From Flavobacteriales bacterium (GTDB lineage Bacteria > Bacteroidota > Bacteroidia > Flavobacteriales_D > Crocinitomicaceae): DNA of 64,000 bases. Below the pieces are notes generated by a model. The model was not told the DNA's origin, searched no databases, and saw nothing but the letters and a program-made list of their open reading frames with translations. Below are positions 17,899 to 27,346 of the stretch, one piece after another (position 1 is the first letter of the stretch; the number at the start of each line of letters is the position of its first letter). A program made the translations under genes and the position numbers. The stretch spans positions 62,001 through 126,000 of the forward strand of contig CANITF010000003.1 of the NCBI GenBank assembly GCA_947470515.1, given 5' to 3'.

Positions 17899-19296
17899 TT
17901 AAAGACTAGGACCGATAAATTTTGTCTTAACCGTTTCAATCTCCTCACCGTTACCAAAAACTTTTACGTGGATGATTTTCTTTCCATTTTTAATCGAAGA
18001 CAAAGGTAATTTAACGATAAATCGTTCTTTTAAATAATTTTCTTTCTTCAAAATTAATTTTTGAACGACCATTTCAATTTCACCTTCATTGTTCTCAACT
18101 TGAAGAATGATTTTATAATTATTTTTGGTTTTATTAATCAAATTAATTTCAAAAATGTTACTCACTTTTCCATCAGAAGTCATTTGGAAAGTTGTACCTC
18201 TCTGACGCATGATGTACGTTTCAAAATCTTTACGCGTTACGAGTAAAACGACTAAAACTGCTAGCATTGCGCCTAATAAAACGGTATATGCTTTTACCCG
18301 TTTTGTCCATTGGAAAGGGGTTCTGTTTTTAATTCCATTTTCAGAAACTATCCGAATCAAGCCTTTTTCAATACCAACAGATTTCATAATATGATCACAA
18401 GCGTCGATACATGCTGTACAGTTTATGCATTCTAACTGCGTACCATTTCTGATATCTATACCCGTTGGGCAAACATGGACACATTGACCACAGTCAATAC
18501 AATCACCTTTTCCTGCTGTTTTTCGATCTTCATCTTTTTTGAATTTCGCTCTTTGTTCTCCTCTAACATGGTCATAAGCAACAACCATAGAATTGGGGTC
18601 TAAAAGAACACCTTGTAGTCTTCCATAAGGACAAATAGTTGTACAAACTTGTTCTCTTAATCGTGCAAATACTAAATAGAAAACAGTTGTGAAAATGGCA
18701 ATTGAAATAAATCCTGCAAAATGTTGACCAATTGGATCCGTTTGAATTCTATATAATTCATCTGCGCCAATTATATAAGCAAAAAAGGTATTGGCAATAA
18801 AAAATGATATGATCCAGAAAACGGAATGTTTTGCAATTCGTTTAAAGATTTTTTCGCGGTTCCATGGTGAAGCATCTAATTTTTTTTGATGCGTCCAATC
18901 ACCTTCAATGAAATATTCAATTCTTCGAAAAACCATTTCCATGAAAATCGTTTGTGGACATAACCATCCGCAAAAAAATCTCCCATAAATAATGGTGAAA
19001 AGAATGATGAAAATTACTCCGACGATTATCGTCAGAGCAAACAAGTACATGTCTTGTGGCCAGAAAACCTTTCCAAATAAGATGAATTTTCGTTCAATAA
19101 TATTGAAAAGCAATAATTGATGCCCTCCAACTTTTATATGTGGGGCAACGAAAAGTGCTAATAATAAGATATAACTAACAATTTTACGTTTATTGTAAAA
19201 TGGCCCAACTGGTTTCTTTGGGAAAATCCAAACACGTTTTCCTTTCTCATTAACTGTTGCTATCCTATCTCTAAAGACTTCTTCGTCGTCGTTCAT
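17899..19296 (-). CDS. ccoG: cbb3 oxidase maturation protein CcoG (FixG), 4Fe-4S
   Basis: This 465-residue membrane protein has about five membrane segments. A CGWLCPQ motif lies near residue 109, and a CTTICPYGRLQG motif near 218. Two ferredoxin-type clusters are marked by CIDCGQCVHVCPTG and CINCTACIDACDH (about residues 270-306). The C-terminal 120 residues form an Ig-like extracytoplasmic domain after the last membrane segment. CcoG is thought to reduce copper(II) for insertion into CcoN. It is 27 bp upstream of ccoH (ATG to stop). Confidence 0.93.
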   Translation of the reverse strand: MNDDEEVFRDRIATVNEKGKRVWIFPKKPVGPFYNKRKIVSYILLLALFVAPHIKVGGHQLLLFNIIERKFILFGKVFWPQDMYLFALTIIVGVIFIILFTIIYGRFFCGWLCPQTIFMEMVFRRIEYFIEGDWTHQKKLDASPWNREKIFKRIAKHSVFWIISFFIANTFFAYIIGADELYRIQTDPIGQHFAGFISIAIFTTVFYLVFARLREQVCTTICPYGRLQGVLLDPNSMVVAYDHVRGEQRAKFKKDEDRKTAGKGDCIDCGQCVHVCPTGIDIRNGTQLECINCTACIDACDHIMKSVGIEKGLIRIVSENGIKNRTPFQWTKRVKAYTVLLGAMLAVLVVLLVTRKDFETYIMRQRGTTFQMTSDGKVSNIFEINLINKTKNNYKIILQVENNEGEIEMVVQKLILKKENYLKERFIVKLPLSSIKNGKKIIHVKVFGNGEEIETVKTKFIGPSL

Positions 19297-19395
19297 GGTG
19301 TATAAATTGTCTACCTTGAAATTTGTATTAATCAGTCAGTGTATAGAGGTAAGGTAAAAAAGCTAACCGTATTTGTTTTAGAATTATCAATTATT

Positions 19396-20817
19396 CTATT
19401 TCTTGTATATTTTACCTTGAGGTTCTTTTCCTTTTATTATTGGCAGGGAAAGAACAAAAGAAGCAACTTGTTGAATTTGTATAGGATTCAATTTTGAAGC
19501 ATGTTCTGGCATTCCATTCGGTGTTCCATATTTCAAAGTTTTAAATAAATCCTTAACATCTGGGCCATAAACCCAAGCATCATCTGTCAAGTTAGGACCA
19601 ATATTTCCTTCTCCTTTAGGATTATGGCATACAACACAATTTGCGCCAAACAATGCTTTTCCAGAAGAAATCGCTCTGGCATCAGTCAATAAAGTGGCAT
19701 TCGTTTCATCCACATTCATTGCCATTTTTGATAAGTAGGCATCTACATCAATTTTAGATTGTGCAATTTCTTTATCGTACGCTTGAATTTGAAGATCAGA
19801 AGTACGTAAAATATGGAAATTGAAGATGTAGATTACAGCAAAAATAATTGTTGCATAGAATCCCCATACCCACCAAGGTGGTAAATTATTGTCCAATTCA
19901 CGAATGCCATCGTACTCATGTTGCATTAGAATTGTATGCTCTTCTTCAATTGCAACGGCATCTGTAAGAATTACATTAATCTTCTTGATTCTTCTCTCTT
20001 TTTTCAATTTCACAGCTTCTGGTCTTACCATTAGCATGAAATCTCTAAACATTCTTCTTAAATAAAGCAGAACAAAAAGTAAAATTATATTAATAAAAAG
20101 CATAAAATATAGGTCAATATCCTCGACCAAAATCCATGTCGCATCTTTTGCCCCTTCACCTGGATAAGAGAATGTTAATGCAAGAGAAGTATTGTTTGCC
20201 GCCATCAAACCTAAGAAACCTATTAAGACTAAAACTACATTAATGGTTGACGAATTTTTCGCGCTATTTTCTTCAATTTTTCTCTTAAAATAGTCTGATT
20301 TCACTAAAGATGTAATAGAGCTTGACATTATAATAATACCAATTATCAATACTACAATTGCAAGAATCAACCAATAGAATAATGTAAGGTTTTGCTTATA
20401 ATTTGGAACAGTGATAACGTTCGTTACAGCGCCGTCTGCAGAAGGTGGAGCAGCTACATCAACTGGAGGTGTGTAAGCATCGATATAGCCTAAAATCGCA
20501 TCTATTTCTTCATTTGAAACAACTTGAGGCGCCATTGCAGAAGGACTAAAAGATTGGATTTTATTTGCCATTTGACTTTTTCCAGTTGCAACTAACGTTG
20601 TCGAATTTTTCACCCAATCGTATAACATTTCTGCTTCACCTGCATCTGTCCATTTTTGTTTTACTCCTTTTAAAACTGGGCCAGTAGAGTTTTTATCAAC
20701 CATGTGGCAAGCGTTGCATTTTGCCTTGAAAAGTTGCTCACCATCTTGAGCAAATGTGAATTGCGTTCCTATGAAAAGGGTAATCGCAGCTATACTTATA
20801 TTGAAATACTTTTTCAT
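19396..20817 (-). CDS. ccoP: cbb3 oxidase subunit CcoP with hemes on both sides of a membrane domain
   Basis: This 473-residue protein has a signal peptide (to about residue 23) and an immediate cytochrome c domain with CNACH at residues 34-38. Four membrane segments follow (about 141-165, 187-210, 231-250, 315-338). A second cytochrome c domain has CVVCH near residue 393. Classical CcoP instead has one or two N-terminal membrane helices followed by two heme domains. Four helices place both heme domains outside the membrane, so the layout is topologically consistent. It passes electrons to CcoO. It lies 21 bp after ccoQ in the same operon. Confidence 0.88.
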   Translation of the reverse strand: MKKYFNISIAAITLFIGTQFTFAQDGEQLFKAKCNACHMVDKNSTGPVLKGVKQKWTDAGEAEMLYDWVKNSTTLVATGKSQMANKIQSFSPSAMAPQVVSNEEIDAILGYIDAYTPPVDVAAPPSADGAVTNVITVPNYKQNLTLFYWLILAIVVLIIGIIIMSSSITSLVKSDYFKRKIEENSAKNSSTINVVLVLIGFLGLMAANNTSLALTFSYPGEGAKDATWILVEDIDLYFMLFINIILLFVLLYLRRMFRDFMLMVRPEAVKLKKERRIKKINVILTDAVAIEEEHTILMQHEYDGIRELDNNLPPWWVWGFYATIIFAVIYIFNFHILRTSDLQIQAYDKEIAQSKIDVDAYLSKMAMNVDETNATLLTDARAISSGKALFGANCVVCHNPKGEGNIGPNLTDDAWVYGPDVKDLFKTLKYGTPNGMPEHASKLNPIQIQQVASFVLSLPIIKGKEPQGKIYKK

Positions 20818-20838
20818 ACTATTATTTTTTAATATATG

Positions 20839-21039
20839 TCAGATATTTTCTGTTCTATTAGTGTCTGAATCTCCGTCAAGGAATGGAATGTTTCCTAGTT
20901 CTGTTACTTCCGTTTTACTCATTCGAATTACTCTTGTAATTACAACGGCAAAGAATACAACAAAGATTAATAAGGAAAATAGCGGATAGATTTCTACTCC
21001 ATCAATGGTTGTTAAATTATGTTTGATAAATCGTAACAT
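20839..21039 (-). CDS. ccoQ: cbb3 oxidase small subunit CcoQ
   Basis: This 66-residue protein has one membrane helix (about residues 19-38) and a hydrophilic tail. Its position between ccoNO and ccoP, 18 bp after the former, identifies it as CcoQ, which stabilises the oxidase. Sequence conservation in this family is low, so context is the main evidence. Confidence 0.8.
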   Translation of the reverse strand: MLRFIKHNLTTIDGVEIYPLFSLLIFVVFFAVVITRVIRMSKTEVTELGNIPFLDGDSDTNRTENI

Positions 21040-21057
21040 GTTTCCTGTATTTAACGG

Positions 21058-23226
21058 TTATTTTTTTGCTTTAACTTTGATGTCAGTTCCCAATCGTTGC
21101 AAATAAGCTATGATAGCAACAATCTCTTTTTTCTTCATCTTATTGATTTCATCTTTTTTGTTCAACCCTTTTTGAACTTCTTTTGGAAGGTTGTTTACAA
21201 TATCAGTTGCAATCAATTCTGCTTGAACTCGCAAATCTTTTAGTGCTTGCTTTTCGTATCCTTTTTTATAAGGAACTCCAAGTGTTTGCATTGCTGAAAT
21301 TTTGCTTTCAATCATCGATTCATCAATATCGTTATCCTTCATCCAAATGTATGCAGGCATGACAGTTCCAGGAGATACATCTTTTGGACGAATCATGTGT
21401 TGATAGTGCCAATAATTGCTTCTTAATCCACCTTCACGTGCTAAATCCGGACCCGTTCGTTTAGAGCCCCATTGGAATGGGTGATCGTATACAAACTCTC
21501 CTGATTTTGAGTATTCACCGTAACGTGCAGTTTCGAATCGTAACGGTCTAATCATTTGAGAGTGGCAATTGTAACATCCTTCTTTGATGTATAAATCACG
21601 ACCTTCTAATTCAAGTGGTGTGTATGGTTTTACACTTGCAATTGTAGGAATGTTGCTTTTGACAATCATCGTTGGAATAATTTCAACTAATCCACCAATC
21701 GCAACAACAACGATTGCAAAAATCATGAATCGAATTGGTCGACGCTCAATTGCTCTGTGCCAGTATTCACCTTTCACTTTTGAATTAGCTTTAATTAAAG
21801 CAGGAGCTTCAGCTTCCTCATTTGCTAAGAAATTACCAGATTTCGCTGTTTTAATCAAGTTGTAGAACATCATAACCGCTCCAACAATGAACAATAATCC
21901 TCCTAAAGATCTTAGGATATAGTATGGTTTCATTGCATCAACCATTTTCAAGAAGTCAGCATTAACAAGTGTTCCGTCAGCGTTGAAATCTTGCCACATC
22001 AATCCTTGCATGAATCCTGCAATATACATTGGAATTGCATAAAGAATAATACCTAATGTTGCAATCCAGAAATGTTGATTTGCTAATTTTTTAGAATACA
22101 ATTCAACTCTAAACATTTTAGGGAATAACCAATACAACATTCCGAATGTCATCATACCATTCCATCCTAAACCTCCAACGTGAACGTGTGCAATTGTCCA
22201 ATCGGTAAAGTGAGAAATCATGTTTACATTTTTCAATGATAATAATGGTCCTTCAAATGTTGCCATTCCATAACAAGTTAAGGCTACAACCATGAACTTA
22301 AGCAAAACGTCATCACGAACTCTGTCCCATGCTCCGCGCATTGTCAACAATCCGTTCAACATTCCACCCCAAGATGGTGCAATTAACATGACAGAGAAAA
22401 CAACACCTAAACTTTGAGCCCAATCAGGTAAAGATGTATACAAAAGATGGTGAGGTCCAGCCCAGATATACAAGAAAATCAATGCCCAAAAGTGAATGAT
22501 AGAAAGTCTATATGAATAAACTGGACGTTGAGCAGCTTTAGGAACAAAGTAATACATCAATCCTAAATAAGGTGTTGTTAAAAAGAATGCCACCGCGTTG
22601 TGTCCATACCACCACTGAACAAGTGCATCCTGAACACCAGCATACCAAGAATAACTTTTAAAGAATGAAATTGGAAGTTCAAATGAGTTGAAAATATGTA
22701 AAATTGCAACGGTAACAAATGTTGCGATGTAGAACCAAATGGCAACATAAATGTGCTTTACTCTTCTTGTTAAAATCGTAGCAAACATATTGAATCCAAA
22801 AACTACCCAAAGAAGTGTGATTAGAATATCAATCCACCATTCAAGTTCTGCATATTCTTTACCTGATGTGATTCCAAACGGAAGCGTTAGCACAGCACAA
22901 AGTATTATAAACTGCCATCCCCAAAAGTTGATATAACTTAGTTTATCACTCCACATCCTTGCTTTCAATAACCGTTGTAAAGAATAATAAACTCCCATGA
23001 AGATTCCATTTCCAACAAATGCGAAAATCACAGCATTTGTGTGCAATGGTCTGATACGACCAAACGATAAGAAACTGAATCCTAAATATTCATTAAAAAA
23101 TTCTGGAAAGGCTAATTGCAAAGCAGCAATCAACCCTACCAACATACCTATTATACCCCATATTACTGTGGCATAAGCGAAATACTTCACGACTTTATTA
23201 TCGTAACTAAACTTCTGAACTTCCAT
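21058..23226 (-). CDS. ccoNO: Fused cbb3 oxidase subunits CcoN-CcoO
   Basis: This 722-residue fusion has a CcoN heme-copper oxidase core of about 12 membrane segments (residues 1-480) joined to CcoO. Metal-ligand histidines are visible in HTNAVIFAF (about residue 62), WYGHNAVAF (about 207), AGPHHLLY and IAHVHVGGLGWNG (about 345). The CcoO part has its membrane anchor near 500-520 and the heme site EGCYNCHSQMIRPLR (about residues 551-565). This is the oxygen-reducing, proton-pumping catalytic unit, with high oxygen affinity. The fusion is usual in Bacteroidota. ccoS overlaps its start by 20 bp. Confidence 0.95.
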   Translation of the reverse strand: MEVQKFSYDNKVVKYFAYATVIWGIIGMLVGLIAALQLAFPEFFNEYLGFSFLSFGRIRPLHTNAVIFAFVGNGIFMGVYYSLQRLLKARMWSDKLSYINFWGWQFIILCAVLTLPFGITSGKEYAELEWWIDILITLLWVVFGFNMFATILTRRVKHIYVAIWFYIATFVTVAILHIFNSFELPISFFKSYSWYAGVQDALVQWWYGHNAVAFFLTTPYLGLMYYFVPKAAQRPVYSYRLSIIHFWALIFLYIWAGPHHLLYTSLPDWAQSLGVVFSVMLIAPSWGGMLNGLLTMRGAWDRVRDDVLLKFMVVALTCYGMATFEGPLLSLKNVNMISHFTDWTIAHVHVGGLGWNGMMTFGMLYWLFPKMFRVELYSKKLANQHFWIATLGIILYAIPMYIAGFMQGLMWQDFNADGTLVNADFLKMVDAMKPYYILRSLGGLLFIVGAVMMFYNLIKTAKSGNFLANEEAEAPALIKANSKVKGEYWHRAIERRPIRFMIFAIVVVAIGGLVEIIPTMIVKSNIPTIASVKPYTPLELEGRDLYIKEGCYNCHSQMIRPLRFETARYGEYSKSGEFVYDHPFQWGSKRTGPDLAREGGLRSNYWHYQHMIRPKDVSPGTVMPAYIWMKDNDIDESMIESKISAMQTLGVPYKKGYEKQALKDLRVQAELIATDIVNNLPKEVQKGLNKKDEINKMKKKEIVAIIAYLQRLGTDIKVKAKK

Positions 23227-23392
23227 CTGTTTGATTATTTGATTTTTGATTTAATTCGTCTTCAAAGAGAATTCTTACTGAAGGTGTGTAGTCGTCATCA
23301 AATTGCCCATTTTTTGTAGCCCAGAAAAAGGAGACCAAAAAGATTAAAGCGATTACTAAACTGACGATTAACATTAAATAGATAATTCCCAT
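23207..23392 (-). CDS. ccoS: cbb3 oxidase maturation protein CcoS
   Basis: This 61-residue protein has a single N-terminal membrane helix (about residues 3-25) followed by WATKNGQFDD, the typical CcoS signature. CcoS is needed for cofactor insertion into the oxidase. Its coding region overlaps the ccoNO start by 20 bp. It is the first gene of the ccoS-NO-Q-P transcript, and an FNR-type box lies upstream. Confidence 0.9.
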   Translation of the reverse strand: MGIIYLMLIVSLVIALIFLVSFFWATKNGQFDDDYTPSVRILFEDELNQKSNNQTDGSSEV

Positions 23393-23420
23393 GTATCAAA
23401 ATTACCAACTGGGTAGATTT

Positions 23421-23461
23421 CAAATTATGACTTAGATTATCCAAAAACCTGATTTCTGTCA
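23421..23461 (-). promoter_or_regulatory. Candidate FNR-type box for ccoS-ccoNO-ccoQ-ccoP
   Basis: TGATTTCTGTCA at 23450-23461 (TGAT-n4-GTCA) lies upstream of ccoS on the reverse strand. A near -7 element (TAATTTG with a shortened spacer, at 23421-23428) stands 31 bp from the box centre, close to the spacing at hemN, fnr and the coiled-coil gene. A better-matching TAATTTTG (23397-23404) lies too close to the start codon unless the mRNA is leaderless. Confidence 0.45.
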
Positions 23462-23507
23462 TGTTTTTGAATACAATTATTTTAACCTATAAAAAGAATG
23501 GCAATTT

Positions 23508-25862
23508 TTATTTCTTAAATCTGACAAGCAAAGTACTCAAAAGCACAATTGTAATTGAGCTTATTGGCATTAAAATAGCTGCGACAAGTGGTGTTAAATT
23601 TCCCGAAATAGCAAAACTTAGTCCAACTACATTATAGGAAACAGAAAATAAAAGACAAATTTTTAAAACTGTTTTAGAGAAATTTGAGATGCTTAATAAG
23701 TTTGCCAACTGGGATAATTTATTTGCTTCTATAATCGCATCAGATGAGGGTGTAAATCTAAATACATCTTCGGAAACTGCGATACCAACATCAGCTATTC
23801 CGAGCGCTCCAGCATCATTTAAACCATCACCGACCATTAAAACATATTTGCCCTTGTTTTTTAATTTTTCGATGTATTCATGCTTGTCTTTTGGCGTTTG
23901 TTCAAACAGCAATTGACTATTATTGGGAAAAATTGCTTCAAGAATTGACTTGTCTCTGTCTTTGTCTCCTGATAAAACATGTAAGGTATATTTGTGTAGT
24001 GAAGTCATTAATTCCGAAATTCCTTCTCTAAGCTCAGATGTATAGACAAAACGTCCTTTTGTTGAATTGTTTATTAATATAAAACTGGAAGTTTCATTTT
24101 TATCAATGCTCTTTTGTTCGCAAAAAGAAGGATTACCAATTTTGATATTCAAGGAATTTATTGTGCCTGAAATACCTTTTCCAGAAACTTCATCAAAACC
24201 GGTGATTTCTTCGTTTGAAGAGATATTTTGAGCACGTAAAAATCGCACAATAGATCTCGAAAGAGGATGAGTGGATGAGTTCGATAAAGAATACAACGCT
24301 TCAAGCTGGTCATGATTAAGTTCATCACCGATATATTCAACATTATGAGAAGATCCCTTGGTTAATGTTCCAGTTTTGTCAAAAACAATATCCGTGATGT
24401 GATTGATTGTTTCAATTACACGTGTATTTTTTAAATACAATCCTTTTCTTCCAAGTAATCGCATCACATTTCCAAAGGTGAATGGGGCAGAAAGTGCCAA
24501 TGCGCATGGGCAAGCGACAATCAATATAGAAACAATAATTTGAGTAATGCGTGTTGGATCAATAAATGACCAAGCTATACCAGAGCCTAGCGCAATTAAA
24601 AGAATTATAGTTAGAAAATAAGCGGAAAGCTTATCTTGATATAGAAAACTTGTTGGATTTTTTTTGTCTGTTTTAACATCATTCCACAATTGCGTTAAAT
24701 GACTACGGCTGCTTTCCTTTTCAACTTTTAATTCAATTCTTTGTCCAATTAATTTTCCTCCAGCATAAATAAAGTCGCCTTTAAATTTATTAATTGGTTT
24801 GGATTCCCCTGTAACGAAACTATAATCAATTTTTGCACTATCTGATAGAAGTATACTGTCGCAAGGAATTACTTCTTCGTTTCTAACAAGTATATGGTCA
24901 TTTATTTTAAGGTTTTCAATTTCAGTGATTTCTTCAGTTTTATGAACAATTCGAGTAACTGCCACTGGGAAATAAGAGGTGTAATCACGCTCAAAAGAAA
25001 GTGTTTTGTAAGTTTTGTTTTGAAACCATTTACCGATTAATAAGAAAAAAATGAACCCAGCAAAAGAATCCATATAACCCGGACCATTTCCAGCAAATAT
25101 GCTGTAAGTACTTTGAAGATATAACGCAATAATTCCAATCGTGATTGGCACATCCAGGTTTAGGCTTTTAAAGCGCAATGCTTTATAGGCAGAAATAAAA
25201 TAATCATTGGCTGAATAGAGGATTACCGGAATTGATATTGCAAACGACAAATAAGAAGTGAAATTTCTGAATTCAGGATTATCGGTTCCTAATCCTAAAT
25301 ATTCTGGGAAACTCCATAACATGATGCTACCAAAAGCAAAACCCGCTACTCCTAGTTTATATAGATAGGTGTTGTCAAATTTCTTTTCCGTCTCAGATCG
25401 ATTCCCAAAGTTAGGAGCATAACCAATTTTATCCAATAAAACGGCCAATTGACCCAAAGTGAAGGCTTCTTTTTTAAAGATTATTACTGCTTCACGTTTA
25501 GTGAAATTGACTTGACACGATAGAATATTGGGTTCAATTTTAGCTAAATTTTCTAACAAATAAATACAGGACGAACAATGAATTTGAGGCAAGAAAAGCG
25601 TCGTTCTGGCAGTTTGATCATCTTCAAAATCTATAAATTTATCTCGAATAGATTTAACTTCTAAAAAAGCGAATTTATGGATTGAACTCACATTTGGTTT
25701 AACACCTGCATTTGCTTCAAGACTATAAAAAGCGCCAAGATTATTATCTTTTAATAATTGATAAACAGTTTTACAACCATTACAACAAAATGCTTTTTCT
25801 TCAATATAATAACCTTTACCTATGACTTCATCACCACAATGGTAACAACTTAATGCATTCAT
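23508..25862 (-). CDS. ccoI: Copper-exporting P-type ATPase CcoI (FixI) for cbb3 assembly
   Basis: The ATG at 25862 gives 784 residues beginning MNALSCYHCGDEV. A longer upstream frame lies inside hemN and is rejected. A cysteine-rich N-terminus (CYHC, then CCNGC) precedes a heavy-metal-binding-like domain with CSSCIYLLE (about residue 80). The membrane copper motif CPCALALSAP, the phosphorylated DKTGTLTKG and the hinge GDGLNDAGAL are all present. CcoI delivers copper for the binuclear centre of CcoN. The start codon overlaps the hemN stop by 4 bp (ATGA), so the two are translationally coupled. Confidence 0.92.
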   Translation of the reverse strand: MNALSCYHCGDEVIGKGYYIEEKAFCCNGCKTVYQLLKDNNLGAFYSLEANAGVKPNVSSIHKFAFLEVKSIRDKFIDFEDDQTARTTLFLPQIHCSSCIYLLENLAKIEPNILSCQVNFTKREAVIIFKKEAFTLGQLAVLLDKIGYAPNFGNRSETEKKFDNTYLYKLGVAGFAFGSIMLWSFPEYLGLGTDNPEFRNFTSYLSFAISIPVILYSANDYFISAYKALRFKSLNLDVPITIGIIALYLQSTYSIFAGNGPGYMDSFAGFIFFLLIGKWFQNKTYKTLSFERDYTSYFPVAVTRIVHKTEEITEIENLKINDHILVRNEEVIPCDSILLSDSAKIDYSFVTGESKPINKFKGDFIYAGGKLIGQRIELKVEKESSRSHLTQLWNDVKTDKKNPTSFLYQDKLSAYFLTIILLIALGSGIAWSFIDPTRITQIIVSILIVACPCALALSAPFTFGNVMRLLGRKGLYLKNTRVIETINHITDIVFDKTGTLTKGSSHNVEYIGDELNHDQLEALYSLSNSSTHPLSRSIVRFLRAQNISSNEEITGFDEVSGKGISGTINSLNIKIGNPSFCEQKSIDKNETSSFILINNSTKGRFVYTSELREGISELMTSLHKYTLHVLSGDKDRDKSILEAIFPNNSQLLFEQTPKDKHEYIEKLKNKGKYVLMVGDGLNDAGALGIADVGIAVSEDVFRFTPSSDAIIEANKLSQLANLLSISNFSKTVLKICLLFSVSYNVVGLSFAISGNLTPLVAAILMPISSITIVLLSTLLVRFKK

Positions 25863-27223
25863 ATTGTTTGAGAAAACATGCGTTCTAACTTCTGATTTGG
25901 TTCTAAATCTTGATCGAAAATCATACAACAATTTCTTACAAAAGGAATTCCAACGGTAGTAACTGAAACTATATTGTTTTCAATTGTTACGAGTCCATCA
26001 TCAACCATTTCTTGTAGTTCATTTTTAATTCTTTCATGAACCTCCTTGAATTTTGAATTTTGATCAAACGTCATTTTGAAATGACACATTAAATCTAAAA
26101 TATAGGCTCGAATTTCAACATCTAAATCGGAAAGAATATGACCTCTGAATATCGGTATTATACCTTTTTCAATTTGATTGATGTACGCTTCCACCGTTTT
26201 CTCGTTTTGTGCAAATCCAAACCAACTATCTGAAATTGAAGACATCCCAAGTCCAATCATTAAATCAGTTTTTTGGGTTGTGTAACCCATAAAGTTACGG
26301 TGTAAATTTTTAGCATTAAAAGCAATTGCTAAATCATCATGGGCTAGAGCGAAATGATCCATTCCAATCTCCATATACCCACTTGATTCAAGCATCGTTT
26401 TGGCTGTTTCGTATAGCGCTCTTTTTTCTTCGCTTTTAGGAAGGTCAGATTCATCATAACCACGTTGCCCTGTGCCTTTAATCCATGGAACATGGGCATA
26501 ACTATACAGTGAAATGCGATCTGGTTTTAATTCAATAGTTTTGATAACGGTGTCAATAATGTCATTTAAAGTTTGTTTGGGTAATCCAAAAACCAAATCA
26601 TGACTAATAGATTTATAACCAATTTTTTTTGCAGATTCATGCACAAGTTTGACTTGATCAAATGATTGAATCCGATGAATTGCTTTTTGAACAACTGGAC
26701 TATAATCTTGAATTCCTAAACTTAATCGTCGAAAACCAAAATTATATAATTTTTCTAGATGATCTTTTGAGGTGTTATTTGGATGAGCTTCAAAACTCAA
26801 TTCAACGAATTCTGGATCAACGTTATCTGTATTGAAAATGGTTCTAACTAATCGTATTAATTCGTCAGCGTTGAAAAATGTTGGTGTTCCTCCACCAAAA
26901 TGCATTTCTCGAATTACAGGGGTAAAAGGTAAATTTTCTACGTACAGTTTCCATTCTTGAATTAAAGTATCAATATAAGGTTTTTCAACAAAATGATTTT
27001 TTGTAATTCTTTTATGACAACCACAAAATGTACAGAGACTTTCACAATAAGGTAGATGGATATAGACACTGATGTATGAAGACTTGAAAAAAGTACAGTT
27101 CTTCTGAATAGTTTTTAACCAGTCATTCTCCGTTAGTTGATCATTTTTCCAAAATGGAACAGTAGGGTAGGACGTGTATCTTGGGCCTGCTACATTGTAC
27201 TTTTCAATTATATTTTTGTCCAT
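25859..27223 (-). CDS. hemN: Oxygen-independent coproporphyrinogen III oxidase
   Basis: This 454-residue radical-SAM enzyme has the cluster motif CESLCTFCGCHK (about residues 58-69), the N-terminal AGPRYTSYPT (about 12-21) and HFGGGTPTF (about 107-115). It makes protoporphyrinogen without oxygen, supplying heme under low-oxygen conditions. It is cotranscribed with ccoI. A TAACTTTG -7 element (27243-27250, reverse strand) and the shared FNR-type box indicate oxygen control. Confidence 0.95.
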   Translation of the reverse strand: MDKNIIEKYNVAGPRYTSYPTVPFWKNDQLTENDWLKTIQKNCTFFKSSYISVYIHLPYCESLCTFCGCHKRITKNHFVEKPYIDTLIQEWKLYVENLPFTPVIREMHFGGGTPTFFNADELIRLVRTIFNTDNVDPEFVELSFEAHPNNTSKDHLEKLYNFGFRRLSLGIQDYSPVVQKAIHRIQSFDQVKLVHESAKKIGYKSISHDLVFGLPKQTLNDIIDTVIKTIELKPDRISLYSYAHVPWIKGTGQRGYDESDLPKSEEKRALYETAKTMLESSGYMEIGMDHFALAHDDLAIAFNAKNLHRNFMGYTTQKTDLMIGLGMSSISDSWFGFAQNEKTVEAYINQIEKGIIPIFRGHILSDLDVEIRAYILDLMCHFKMTFDQNSKFKEVHERIKNELQEMVDDGLVTIENNIVSVTTVGIPFVRNCCMIFDQDLEPNQKLERMFSQTI

Positions 27224-27242
27224 TCACTAAAAAGATGAGGGT

Positions 27243-27317
27243 CAAAGTTAGGGTTGGTTGACATTAAAAAAAATGATTTTAATCAGCTTTCAATTTATTA
27301 GATTAATTTTATCTTTA
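27243..27317. promoter_or_regulatory. Shared FNR-type box between divergent hemN and fnr promoters
   Basis: TGATTTTAATCA (27274-27285) is a perfect palindrome matching the core of the FNR site TTGAT-n4-ATCAA. On the reverse strand, TAACTTTG (27243-27250) lies 33 bp from its centre. On the forward strand, TATCTTTA (27310-27317) lies 34 bp away. The box thus sits near -40 for both genes, the usual class II activator position. This suggests activation of hemN-ccoI and autoregulation of the fnr-like gene. Confidence 0.65.
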
Positions 27318-27346
27318 TCCTGTTTAAATATTAAATATCAAAAACG

